In this document: in pieces, positions 36,247 to 44,490 of the stretch
Numbering within the stretch: the stretch's first letter is position 1
Layout: every line of letters starts with the position of its first letter
DNA from: Taibaiella chishuiensis
GTDB taxonomy: Bacteria > Bacteroidota > Bacteroidia > Chitinophagales > Chitinophagaceae
Assembly: GCF_003014535.1 (NCBI RefSeq)
Contig: NZ_PYGD01000008.1
Span: 1 to 64,000, forward strand
Reading direction: 5' to 3'
DNA: 64,000 bases
Program-made: the position numbers and the translations under genes
The notes under the pieces: generated by a model
Databases searched by the model: none
Seen by the model: only the letters and a program-made list of their open reading frames with translations
Told to the model about the DNA's origin: nothing

Positions 36247-37149
36247 ATGAAAAGAAAGATCAGCTACATGGCCATCCTGCTTATTGCAGGCTTTGCCTCG
36301 TGTAAGGAACACGGGGTATCTATAGACGGGAACGACAACCTCGCAGAAGATACCACTTATGTAAGCAAGACACCGGAGGCGCCGGAACCCAAAAACTTCC
36401 TGGTAGAGGAACTGAGTGGCGTACGCTGCGGCAATTGTCCTGAAGCGGCCGCATTTATGGAAGACTTAAACAAGCAAAACCAGGACCGTTTAAAAGTAGT
36501 AACGATCCACGTATCGCACCTTGCCCGGATGATTACCGAACGGGAACCCAAAAGCATCCAGAACCTGGCAGTGCCGGAGGGCTTGCGCATCGTACAACGC
36601 CTGTTCGGCGAGGTGGGCAATATGCCCTGTGCATCGGGCGACCGCTGGATGCTGGGCAATAGCGGCAACCGGTATCTCGTAGATGGCGCCAACAACTGGC
36701 CTACCCTTATCTCATCCATGAAAGCCAAAAGCAATACGACCCCGGTAAATATTAAACTGGAGTCTAAATACAACACAGAAAAAGACCAGTACGATATTAC
36801 CACCACAGTGCACTATACCAAGGCGGTAACCGGCGCCAATACCCTTTCCATCTATCTTACCGAAAGCAAAATTAAAGACGCTTTTATTGATGCCGATGAA
36901 CTGATCACCTACAACCATGTATTGCGTAAAGCAATTACAGCCGCCGAGGGCAAAGTGATCCTCGATTCCCATCCTACTAAAGAGCCCGGCCTGACCTATA
37001 TTTACCGTACGGCTTTAAAGATAGACGCTTCCGACCCCGCTCAAAAATTCTGGCAGCCTGAAAACATGAAAGTGCTCGCTTTTGTAAGCGCTTCAGCACC
37101 ACCGGAAGACATACACGTTTACCAGGTACAGGAAGTCAATCTTAAATAA
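36247..37149 (+). CDS. Omp28-like lipoprotein with thioredoxin-like CxxC, copy 4 (most diverged)
   Basis: A 300-residue paralogue with lipobox LIAGFASC and CxxC CGNC at 61-64. It is the most diverged member. The segment after the CxxC reads LKVVTIHVSHLARMITE instead of VVAIHQGSLTN, and the later loop reads MPCASGDRWMLGNSGNRYLVDGANNWP (in two parts), lacking the F in the SFDRW block of copies 1 and 2. Its last 9 codons are duplicated just downstream (see repeat). It ends in a T-rich hairpin. Confidence 0.86.
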   Translation: MKRKISYMAILLIAGFASCKEHGVSIDGNDNLAEDTTYVSKTPEAPEPKNFLVEELSGVRCGNCPEAAAFMEDLNKQNQDRLKVVTIHVSHLARMITEREPKSIQNLAVPEGLRIVQRLFGEVGNMPCASGDRWMLGNSGNRYLVDGANNWPTLISSMKAKSNTTPVNIKLESKYNTEKDQYDITTTVHYTKAVTGANTLSIYLTESKIKDAFIDADELITYNHVLRKAITAAEGKVILDSHPTKEPGLTYIYRTALKIDASDPAQKFWQPENMKVLAFVSASAPPEDIHVYQVQEVNLK

Positions 37150-37180
37150 TACAGGTACAGGAAGTAAATCTTAAATAATA
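37123..37180 (+). repeat. 29-bp tandem duplication of the 3' end of Omp28-like copy 4
   Basis: Positions 37123-37151 and 37152-37180 are identical except for one base (GTC versus GTA). The first copy encodes QVQEVNLK-stop. The second carries the same eight codons plus stop but lies past the gene's own stop, so it is untranslated. It may be local slippage or the remnant of a further deleted paralogue. Confidence 0.9.
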
Positions 37181-37208
37181 TTTGCGGTTCAGATTCAGCA
37201 CCATGAAG

Positions 37209-37234
37209 CGGCTTACTCCGGTAAGCCGTTTTTT
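37209..37234 (+). terminator. terminator after Omp28-like copy 4
   Basis: An 8-bp stem CGGCTTAC / GTAAGCCG with loop TCCG is followed by T6. Confidence 0.85.
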
Positions 37235-37387
37235 ATTGCCGTTACGCCAAACGTATCCACGTTTCAGGCCACAGCTTAAGATCTGAGGCAGCACGGTGTA
37301 ACCCTGTACAAACAGGCTATACCATCCATAACACCGCATGTTACAGTTCCGCCTGCTGTGCTGTATCCATGCACGCTCAAAAAATAA

Positions 37388-37411
37388 GCCCGGCAACAGG
37401 TGTTGCCGGGC
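37388..37411 (-). terminator. terminator of the first FN3/T9SS paralogue
   Basis: Perfect 11-nt arms (GCCCGGCAACA / TGTTGCCGGGC) with a 2-nt spacer lie 36 nt beyond the stop of the minus-strand gene and are followed on the minus strand by TTATTTTTT. Its core resembles the terminator at 39621-39661. Confidence 0.82.
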
Positions 37412-37446
37412 CTTTATTCAAACCTGCTCACATCAGGCGAATAAAA

Positions 37447-39090
37447 TTATTGTTTCGTGATCTTCATGGTCTGCGTATGATTGGCATCGGTGTATTTCAG
37501 CAGGTAAATGCCATTGGCAACCGAGCTCATATCCACCTGTGTTTCGTTGGCGGAGATCTGCAGCTGACGTACCACTTTACCGCTCAGGTCGGTGATCTGC
37601 ACCATAGCACTGGCGCCTCTTTCACCATTGATACGGATGCTTACTTTATCTTTAACCGGGTTGGGTATGGCTACGACCTCAGAGCCGCCCATTCCTTTCA
37701 ATGACAGTCTTACTGTATTAGACATTTCGGTAGCGCCATCGATATCGGTCTGAACCAGGCGGTAATACGCCGCGCCGGTCACCAGCTCCGCATCGGTAAA
37801 GCTATAATTGAGCACTTCCAGGCTGCTGCCCTGCGGCGCTTTCGAGTGCACGAAACCTACCGTACGGAAATCAATGCCATCGGCAGAACGCTGGATCTCG
37901 AAACCTTTGTTCTTTTGTTCGGAGTGGGTTTTCCAGCTCAGTTGTGCAAGGCCACGGTCCGTTACCTTACCCTGGAGTTTATCCATAGTTACGGGAAGTG
38001 CCGAGCCGGAAACGACAAAGTTATAGGTGGTCTTTAAACCTGCGAATTCGTATAACCGGAAGTAATAAGTAGCATTGGCCGCCGCACCGGTAACGGTATA
38101 GGTTTCAATAGCCCCTGCGCCTGCCGCGTTTACACACTGCAGGGAAGTCAGGCTGCCACAGGTACCGCTGAACACTTGCAGCACTGCATTGCCGGTACCA
38201 CCGGCCAGGGCGGAGATCGTAAAGTTGCCCGGGAAGTCGGTGGTTACCTTATACCAAACGTCGTTAGCTGTAGTACCCACACAACCGGCCAGGCTCTGCG
38301 TGGCGTAATTAGCGTCGGCCGTCTGCACGCCAGACACTGTGCTCACGGCTATTGCGCCGGCGCAATCGTCGTTAGTTACCGTACCGGTAGTAAAGGAGGT
38401 AGCGCTGCTGATACAACCGGTAGCATTGCCGCTTGCATTAAAAGGCACTACATACCAGAAGTAAGTGGTATTGGGTGCGGCGCCTAAAACGGTGATATAC
38501 GGCGTGCTAACGATACCGATCGCAGTGGCCGTAGCGGCAGTTCCACCGATATAGAAACGATAACCGGAAGCACCGGGCGACGGGTTCCAGGAGAAAGTGG
38601 GCGACGGGTTAAGATTAATGCCGGTAGCGCCGTTTGCCGGGTAGGTATTGGTGGTACAACCAGGTAACGGTACAGAACTGGTACACTGCACCCTTCTGGC
38701 CCTGCTCGTATTCTGCGTACCACAGGTTGCATTGGTATGGGTATAGAACCTTACATTGCCGCTAACGGTAGCCGTCCATACCAGTGGTGTAACGCTGGAG
38801 GTAAACGCTGTTGTTCCGGTCTCATCACCGATAGTCAGGTAGTCGGTGTTGATAGAACTGGAAAAGGTATAAGACACGCCGCTGGTCACATTCACGACAG
38901 AGTATTCGCCGGCGTAACAATCAGTGGCAATGCTGGCAGTGGTACCGGCACAGGTCGGGATAAAAGTATTGGAGGGATACTGTCCGTAGGTTGGGGCATT
39001 GAGGCACTGCGCCTGTGCCGTTCCCGAAAATGCAGATAAAGACAACAGGGTTACTGCTGTTGCAATTTTTCTTGTAATGGTTGATTTCAT
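37447..39090 (-). CDS. secreted FN3-containing protein with T9SS sorting domain, copy A
   Basis: A 547-residue protein. The signal peptide (LLSLSAFSGTAQAQ) precedes a cysteine-rich N-terminal beta domain (about 28-135, with CYAGEYSVVNVTSGVSYTF). A fibronectin type III domain follows (about 150-230, PSPTFSWNPSPGASGYRFYIG ... TTYFWYVVPFN in pieces), then a beta-sandwich (about 240-360, DDCAGAIAV ... NDVWYKVTTD) of the type seen in surface proteins, and a T9SS domain (VVAIPNPVKDKVSIRINGE ... NGIYLLKYTD). No enzyme motif. A tandem paralogue follows at 39688. Confidence 0.85.
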   Translation of the reverse strand: MKSTITRKIATAVTLLSLSAFSGTAQAQCLNAPTYGQYPSNTFIPTCAGTTASIATDCYAGEYSVVNVTSGVSYTFSSSINTDYLTIGDETGTTAFTSSVTPLVWTATVSGNVRFYTHTNATCGTQNTSRARRVQCTSSVPLPGCTTNTYPANGATGINLNPSPTFSWNPSPGASGYRFYIGGTAATATAIGIVSTPYITVLGAAPNTTYFWYVVPFNASGNATGCISSATSFTTGTVTNDDCAGAIAVSTVSGVQTADANYATQSLAGCVGTTANDVWYKVTTDFPGNFTISALAGGTGNAVLQVFSGTCGSLTSLQCVNAAGAGAIETYTVTGAAANATYYFRLYEFAGLKTTYNFVVSGSALPVTMDKLQGKVTDRGLAQLSWKTHSEQKNKGFEIQRSADGIDFRTVGFVHSKAPQGSSLEVLNYSFTDAELVTGAAYYRLVQTDIDGATEMSNTVRLSLKGMGGSEVVAIPNPVKDKVSIRINGERGASAMVQITDLSGKVVRQLQISANETQVDMSSVANGIYLLKYTDANHTQTMKITKQ

Positions 39091-39620
39091 TATGATATTG
39101 AATTGGTCTGCCTACTCTGGATTGGGTTTTCGGCATTTCCCCCTTTTGTTTTTTTAAGATGCCACGCGCAGCCGGGAACAGGTAAGGCCGGGTCGGGTCC
39201 ACATACGGCAATAGGATAACGGTACACGTTTCGGTGTATCAAAAAAAGCAGCTTACGCTGCAAAACGAAGCGGGTACCGGGCTTCAGGCAGGCTGCAGGA
39301 AACAACTGCTATCCCGGTCAGGTTTTTTCAAGGTCAGGTCCACGTGCAAAGGGTCTTGGTTATCATCTACATCGATATAAACCGACCTGTTTTAATCGGA
39401 TCATATGCAAGTAGTACTCCATATTTATGCGGTAAACTTAACGAAAATTATACAATTTATTCACAAAGCATTTTATTTTTTTGCAGCGACAGGCGGGTAT
39501 ATTGCCTGTTCCCCTTCCCGGATACGCGCTACAGCAATATGCCGGCAGGCTCTGGATCGCCCCCCATTTATTGCCCGTTACTAAAGGAAGGATATCCGGA
39601 TCAGGGGTTGCCGGAGGGGC
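39091..39620. other. intergenic region between FN3/T9SS paralogues
   Basis: About 530 nt with no gene. It holds the 5' region of copy A and no clear promoter pair. A forward frame at 39344-39748 overlaps the paralogue and has no protein-like features. Confidence 0.5.
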
Positions 39621-39661
39621 AAAAAACAAGCCCGGCAAAAAAATTGCCGGGCTTGTTTTTT
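39621..39661 (-). terminator. terminator of the second FN3/T9SS paralogue
   Basis: A perfect 18-bp stem (arms AAAAAACAAGCCCGGCAA and its complement, loop AAAAA) has a long T run on the minus strand and lies 26 nt after the stop. Its core AAGCCCGGCAA is shared with the copy A terminator. Confidence 0.92.
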
Positions 39662-39687
39662 TCGCGCCCCAACCAGGCAGCAATAAT

Positions 39688-41334
39688 CTATTGTTTGCTT
39701 ATTTTGAGGGTTTCGCTGCGGTTGGCATCGGTATACTTCAATAGGTAAATACCACCGGGTACAGCGCCCAGGTCTACATTGGTTTCATCGGCGGTAACCT
39801 GCAGCCGGCGCACGGTTTTGCCATTCAGATCCGTTATCAGGATCCTTGCCTGGCTGCCTCTTTCGCCATAAATCCTGACGCTCACTTTATCTTTAACCGG
39901 GTTAGGCACAGCCACAAGTTCGAAGGCGTTCTTTGTTTGGGCCGAAAGCCTTACCGTGTTGGACCATTCGGTTTTGCCGTCGATATCGGTTTGCAGCAGG
40001 CGATAGTAAGCGGTTCCGTTTACAGCGTTAGCATCGGTAAAGCCATAAGCCAGCGCTGCCTTGCTATTGCCGCCTTCAGCCCCTGAAGCTACAAAACCAA
40101 TGGTGCGAAACGTGATACCATCTTCTGAACGCTGCACCTGGAAGCCTTTGTTGTTTTGCTCGGCCAGGGTTTTCCAGTTCAGTTCGGCCATCCCTTTGGG
40201 GTTCAGTTTGCCGGTAAGCTTATCCATCGTGACCGGCAATGCGGTACCGGAAACCTGCATGGCAAAGTTGCCCGGGAGTGTACTGCTGAAACGGTAAACC
40301 CGGATATAATAAGTTTGTCCTGCAGTGGCAGCAATCGTTAAGCTGCCAAGGGTATCGCTACAGGCTATGGCTGCCGAAAGATTGCCGCAGGTGCCGCTGT
40401 ACGCTTCCCACACCATATCATCCTGGAATGGGAACTCATCAGTAAGCACAGCGAGATTACCTGTAACATCGGCAGTAACGGAATACCAGACATCGCGGGC
40501 CTGGTTGGAGAGCTCGCCCTCGCAGGCACCTGCAGGCATGCTTTCCGTAGCGCCGTTTGTAGTGCCGGATACCGTACCGGACAGTGCATTGATGGCAATG
40601 GCGCCGGAACAGTTATCATTACTTAAGGCGCCGGTAGTAAACGAGGTTATCGTGCTTGCACAGCCTATCGCTTCGCCACTGGCATTAAACGGCACCACAT
40701 ACCAGTAATAAGTAGTATTGGGAGCAAAACCGGTAAAGGCAGTGTTAGACCCGACAACGTTCTTCTGATAAGTTGCTCCCGCGGCGGTAGTGCCCGAATA
40801 AAGACGGTAGCCCGAAGCATCGGCAACGGGTGTCCAGGTTAATACAGGCGAAGGGTTAACCGGTACGCCGGTATGTGCATTTTGCGGATAGGTATTGGTG
40901 GCACAAGCTGCCGGTACAGGTACCGTGCTGTTACATTGCACACGCCTTTGCCTGCCTGAATTCTGCTCGCCACACGCCGCATTGGTATGGGTATAAAATC
41001 TTACGTTACCATTGAGCGTAGCGGTCCAGACAACCGGCGATGTTCCGGATGTAAATGTCGTGGTACCCGCTTCATTAGCAATAGTGAGGTAGTCTGCAAT
41101 AATGGTACTGGAAAAAGTGTACTGCACCCCTGCAGTGACATTGACCACAGAGTATTCTCCTGCAAAACAATCAGAGGCAATAGACCATGCCGTACCGGAA
41201 CAGGTAGGAAAATAGGTACCATCCGGGTACTGCCCGTAAGTTGCCGTTAAACACTGGGCATTTGCTCCGCCCGCAAATGCCGATAAAGATAGCCATACAG
41301 CTACCGCTGTTTTTTTGGTAAAGTTTGGTTTCAT
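39688..41334 (-). CDS. secreted FN3-containing protein with T9SS sorting domain, copy B
   Basis: A 548-residue paralogue of copy A with the same domain order. It has a signal peptide (LSLSAFAGGANAQ), cysteine-rich beta domain (CFAGEYSVVNVTAGVQYTF), FN3 domain (PSPVLTWTPVADASGYRLYSG), beta-sandwich (DNCSGAIAINALSG, ARDVWYSVTADV) and T9SS domain (AVPNPVKDKVSVRIYGE). The pair diverged mostly in the beta-sandwich loops. A -7-like TAAATTTG lies about 160 nt upstream. A surface adhesin or matrix role is inference. Confidence 0.85.
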   Translation of the reverse strand: MKPNFTKKTAVAVWLSLSAFAGGANAQCLTATYGQYPDGTYFPTCSGTAWSIASDCFAGEYSVVNVTAGVQYTFSSTIIADYLTIANEAGTTTFTSGTSPVVWTATLNGNVRFYTHTNAACGEQNSGRQRRVQCNSTVPVPAACATNTYPQNAHTGVPVNPSPVLTWTPVADASGYRLYSGTTAAGATYQKNVVGSNTAFTGFAPNTTYYWYVVPFNASGEAIGCASTITSFTTGALSNDNCSGAIAINALSGTVSGTTNGATESMPAGACEGELSNQARDVWYSVTADVTGNLAVLTDEFPFQDDMVWEAYSGTCGNLSAAIACSDTLGSLTIAATAGQTYYIRVYRFSSTLPGNFAMQVSGTALPVTMDKLTGKLNPKGMAELNWKTLAEQNNKGFQVQRSEDGITFRTIGFVASGAEGGNSKAALAYGFTDANAVNGTAYYRLLQTDIDGKTEWSNTVRLSAQTKNAFELVAVPNPVKDKVSVRIYGERGSQARILITDLNGKTVRRLQVTADETNVDLGAVPGGIYLLKYTDANRSETLKISKQ

Positions 41335-41493
41335 AATGGAATTACATTGGTTTTTGGCCTGGTCTTGTTAAGGGGCCCGGTTTCCCCTGACCGCTTCCGG
41401 TCATTATATAACTACGTGCAACAGGAGCTCTGCTACGGTGATATAAGGTCTTCAAATAGTTGTCTGATGCAAGAGGCCCTCTTTTTCAGGCGG

Positions 41494-41501
41494 CAAATTT
41501 A
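41494..41501 (-). promoter_or_regulatory. possible -7 element of FN3/T9SS copy B
   Basis: Minus-strand TAAATTTG matches TAnnTTTG. The 5' leader would be about 155 nt. No TTTG lies at the -33 distance. Confidence 0.3.
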
Positions 41502-41551
41502 GCGATAAATCATACATTCCTTTTATAAGGCATTTTATTTGCCCGGACGAA

Positions 41552-41581
41552 AAAGCCCCTGACCATAAGGCCAGGGGCTTT
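41552..41581 (-). terminator. terminator of the PhaE-like gene
   Basis: Stem AAAGCCCCTGACC / GGCCAGGGGCTTT (one mismatch) with loop ATAA lies 27 nt beyond the stop; the minus strand then has TTTTCGTC. Confidence 0.8.
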
Positions 41582-41607
41582 GCTACCTGATAAGCTTGTA
41601 TTGCTAC

Positions 41608-43104
41608 TTATTTCTTAGCGGCAGTTTTGCGGGGCGCTTTTGCCTCGGCCGCATCTGTGCTTTCTTCTTGTTCTTCTTCGGTCTCGATTTCGAGCATTTT
41701 TTCCAGCTGGCGTACTTCTTTTTTCAGATCGTAGATCACTTTGTAAAGTTCGTCCATTTCGCTGCGGGTAGCTACCGGCAGGTTGCCCAGCATTTTCTCG
41801 GCCTGCAGATCCATTTCCTTGCGGAGTTTCAGCTGCATGGCGCTCACCTCTGCCATCAGTTTGCTGTATTCGTCGCTTTCGAAAAGCTCTACATAAACTT
41901 TATCGCAGATGTTGAGCCACTCCTGGTACATAGCCGTCAGGCTGCTTACTTCAGAGCCGTTCTCTACTTTGTTGGCAACATGCTCCACCAGGCGGTCCAT
42001 TACTTTATTGCCCTGCTGGTAGATCATATACTGCATCTCGGCGTTCTTGATATTGTAGATCGCCATGCGGTCTGCGATATCCGACCACTCGGTAGCGGTT
42101 TTGGTGTATTGGTTAGGTGTAACCATGCGTGCCATAGGCGCTACTGCGTCCTGGAAAGCCTGGTGCATACCCTGGTAGCGGTTCAGCGCGGTTTCGAATA
42201 CGTTCTGACCTCCGAAAGGATTCATAGCGCCGAAGAATTCGCGGCCATTGGCAAAATTGGTTTTACCGGCCTGCATAGCATTCTTAACGCCGTTGTTGAA
42301 CCATTCGCCGGATTGTTGCATATACTGGCGACCGGCTTCAGGCATAAACCCGAAGAATTTGTCCATCAGTTCTTTATAACCTTCGAAGTTAAAAGCCTGT
42401 TTGAACTGGTCTACGTTGAAGCTTTTCTCCTGGATGGATTTCCAGAAAGGCGCCCATAATTCATGGAACTTACCGAAACCGGCAGCTACATTGATCATGT
42501 TGCTGTATGCGTCCTGCGTGGTTGCATTCTGCATATTGCTCTGCATGTCTGCAAAAGAGCTTTTCAGCATATCGCCATACTGGTTGAACATACCGGTCCA
42601 GTTATCCGCAGTTTTTTTCATCTGCTCGCCGATGTTGGCCGGGTTGAACTGCTGCATGAAGTTCATCCACTGGTTAGCCTGGTTGGCCTGGTTCATCCAG
42701 CTGTTCCAGTTATTGCTCATCGCATTGAACCAATCGGTAGGATTGGTGCTTTTGAAAGCATCGGTATTCGGGGTATTGGTTTTAATAAAGTTCTGGTTCA
42801 TCTCCCAGGCTTGTTTCGCCCAGTTAATCTGTGTGTTCAGCCAGTTCTGGTATACTTCGCTGGCTTTGTTGAAGCTCTCTTTGGCCGTTTCTTTAGTTTC
42901 CTCTGCTTTCTGTGTTGCGCCGCTAAACGTGTTTTTCTGCTGTTCGATCCAGTTCTTATACGCTTCGGTTCCTTTTTCAATGGTCTCATTGATAAAGCTG
43001 TTGCCGTTCGTAACTTTCTTGGTATTCTCTACCATAGAATCCACAAGGTTCTTTTGTGCCTCCAGTACGGATTCTACAAAATTTTTACCGTTTTGAGTAG
43101 CCAT
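41608..43104 (-). CDS. PhaE-like protein (class III polyhydroxyalkanoate synthase subunit family)
   Basis: A 498-residue, almost fully alpha-helical protein without signal peptide. The C-terminal part NLPVATRSEMDELYKVIYDLKKEVRQLEKM (about 440-470, in pieces) matches the conserved end of PhaE. The N-terminal half is rich in Asn, Gln, Trp and Met (for example WFNAMSNNWNSWMNQANQANQW), resembling a granule-associated or phasin-like region. It ends in an acidic stretch and a basic KAPRKTAAKK tail. PhaE normally partners PhaC, but no PhaC is present here. A role on polyhydroxyalkanoate granules is plausible, not shown. Confidence 0.75.
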   Translation of the reverse strand: MATQNGKNFVESVLEAQKNLVDSMVENTKKVTNGNSFINETIEKGTEAYKNWIEQQKNTFSGATQKAEETKETAKESFNKASEVYQNWLNTQINWAKQAWEMNQNFIKTNTPNTDAFKSTNPTDWFNAMSNNWNSWMNQANQANQWMNFMQQFNPANIGEQMKKTADNWTGMFNQYGDMLKSSFADMQSNMQNATTQDAYSNMINVAAGFGKFHELWAPFWKSIQEKSFNVDQFKQAFNFEGYKELMDKFFGFMPEAGRQYMQQSGEWFNNGVKNAMQAGKTNFANGREFFGAMNPFGGQNVFETALNRYQGMHQAFQDAVAPMARMVTPNQYTKTATEWSDIADRMAIYNIKNAEMQYMIYQQGNKVMDRLVEHVANKVENGSEVSSLTAMYQEWLNICDKVYVELFESDEYSKLMAEVSAMQLKLRKEMDLQAEKMLGNLPVATRSEMDELYKVIYDLKKEVRQLEKMLEIETEEEQEESTDAAEAKAPRKTAAKK

Positions 43105-43586
43105 TGCTGTTTATTTTAAAAAATGATAAGATTATTCTTGATAACAATTAAAGAGTACTTAAAAAAAGCAAAATTATAGCCTTAATACCTAAGCAAAATT
43201 ATAGTCGAAGAAATTAACGGAAGATTACCTGTTAATGACTAAATTATTATCCTCGCCCCCCATATTACAACGCCTTCATTACCGTTCAGAAAGATTCTTT
43301 ACTCTTAAAATCAGGGTGCAAAAGTAAGCATATATTATTAATAAAAGTAAAAAAATTATTTTTATTACGAAAATATGACGAACAAAAGTCTATATATAAA
43401 CACAAATAAAATATAAATAATAAACGGGACTTTTCCCGACCCTGGAACACGTTTACTATGCAAAGATAACCCAGACCTGGTCGCTGGCTCCCCCACCCGA
43501 CGAGCTGCAACAGCATCGATACCGGCATGAAAGGGGGAACGGGCGAACACCTGCAGCGCACCGCGAGTTGTTTACCGCCATAAAAA
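43105..43586. other. AT-rich upstream region of the PhaE-like gene
   Basis: No gene. Two copies of AAGCAAAATTATAG (43167-43180 and 43191-43204) give minus-strand TAATTTTG -7-like elements. A minus-strand TACTTTTG (43320-43327) and TATCTTTG (43461-43468) are further candidates. None has a convincing TTTG at -33. The open frames here have no protein-like features. Confidence 0.4.
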
Positions 43587-43612
43587 AAAGAGCTTCCCGG
43601 GGGAAGCTCTTT
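43587..43612 (-). terminator. terminator of the DUF3276 gene
   Basis: Perfect 12-bp arms (AAAGAGCTTCCC / GGGAAGCTCTTT) with a 2-nt spacer lie 22 nt past the stop. The minus strand continues with TTTTT. Confidence 0.9.
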
Positions 43613-43634
43613 CTATAGCGTATCATTGTAATCA

Positions 43635-44114
43635 TTAAATTTTCCAGGCATCAACATCGGTATCGTCGGCTGCGACGTCGAAACTAACGGTTTCGGAAGT
43701 GGCGGTAGACAGGGTTTCTGCTGCAGCTTCGGCAACTACTGCATTACCGTTTTCTACCTCGGCAAACTCGCGGGGCTGAAACTCGTCCTGGTCGTCATGG
43801 TTAAAGGCGTCAAAGTCGAAATCAGGCATCAGGTCTGTTTTTACGAAATCGATGGTTTCGGTAAGTGCAGCCAGGAATTTGTTGAAATCTTCTTTGTAAA
43901 TAAACATTTTGTGGCGATCATAACCGTCATCATTGAAGCGTTTTTTGCTTTCTGTGATGGTAATGAAATAATCGCTGCCACGGGTTTCTCTCACATCAAA
44001 AAAGTAAGTCCTTCTTTTCCCCGCTTTGATACGTTTGCTAAAGAGGCTTTCGGTGTTACGCCTTTCTTCAAAATTGCGCTTTTCTTCAAATGGTTTGTTG
44101 TTGTCGTACGCCAC
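43635..44114 (-). CDS. DUF3276 family PUR-domain nucleic-acid-binding protein
   Basis: A 159-residue protein. The family core is SLFSKRIKAGKRRTYFFDVRETRGSDYFITITESKKRF (about 24-61, in pieces), then HKMFIYKEDFNKFLAAL, the single PUR-alpha-like repeat that binds single-stranded DNA or RNA in bacterial homologues. An acidic C-terminal tail follows (DFDFDAFNHDDQDEF). The gene is monocistronic, with an exact -7/-33 promoter and a strong terminator. Confidence 0.9.
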   Translation of the reverse strand: MAYDNNKPFEEKRNFEERRNTESLFSKRIKAGKRRTYFFDVRETRGSDYFITITESKKRFNDDGYDRHKMFIYKEDFNKFLAALTETIDFVKTDLMPDFDFDAFNHDDQDEFQPREFAEVENGNAVVAEAAAETLSTATSETVSFDVAADDTDVDAWKI

Positions 44115-44152
44115 AGTTCAATGATTTTAGTAGTGAGTAAATTTTAGCGTAG

Positions 44153-44183
44153 CAAAAGTAAGGAACATTAACATGTTATCAAA
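44153..44183 (-). promoter_or_regulatory. promoter of the DUF3276 gene
   Basis: Minus-strand TACTTTTG (44153-44160) and TTTG (44180-44183) with a 19-nt spacer lie 38 nt upstream of the ATG. Confidence 0.7.
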
Positions 44184-44263
44184 TTAAATCATGGTAAAAG
44201 TTTTGTCAGTTTTAAAACCTGTATTGATCGCTATTGCAGCTGTTCCGGGGGCATACAGAACGC

Positions 44264-44297
44264 AAGAAAGACACACCGGCAAGGGTGTGTCTTTCTT
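44264..44297 (-). terminator. hairpin downstream of sucC
   Basis: A perfect 14-bp stem (AAGAAAGACACACC / GGTGTGTCTTTCTT) with a 6-nt loop lies about 195 nt past the sucC stop and 80 nt before the next promoter. The minus strand has only a weak T run after it. Confidence 0.75.
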
Positions 44298-44302
44298 AAA
44301 TA

Positions 44303-44403
44303 TTAGATGTTAGATGTGAGATATTAGGTATTAGATGTGAGATATTAGATATTAGATATTAGATGTAAGATGATAGATATCAGATCTTAGGTATCAAATC
44401 TTA
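44303..44403. repeat. TTAGATGT microsatellite and short repeat tract (cluster 4)
   Basis: A degenerate tandem of TTAGATGT/GAGATATTAG units is related to the first module of clusters 1, 3 and 5. No hairpin core is present. The following 44455-44488 shares CTCAATAC-CCAATACTC with 54585-54615. The rest of 44404-44490 holds nothing else I can recognise. Confidence 0.7.
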
Positions 44404-44490
44404 TAGCTCACAGGTACCGGGTACCAGGCAGGTTGATAACTGTTTATCTCCCTTTCTCTCAATACCCAATACTCCTATCCCAATACCAGC

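Noticed and set aside
39344-39748. 134-residue forward frame between the FN3/T9SS genes
   Set aside because: It runs over the terminator and into the 3' end of the paralogue; no protein-like pattern.
43286-43561. 91-residue minus-strand frame upstream of the PhaE-like gene
   Set aside because: Composition is Cys/Phe/Leu-rich from A/T-rich DNA; no start context or homology.
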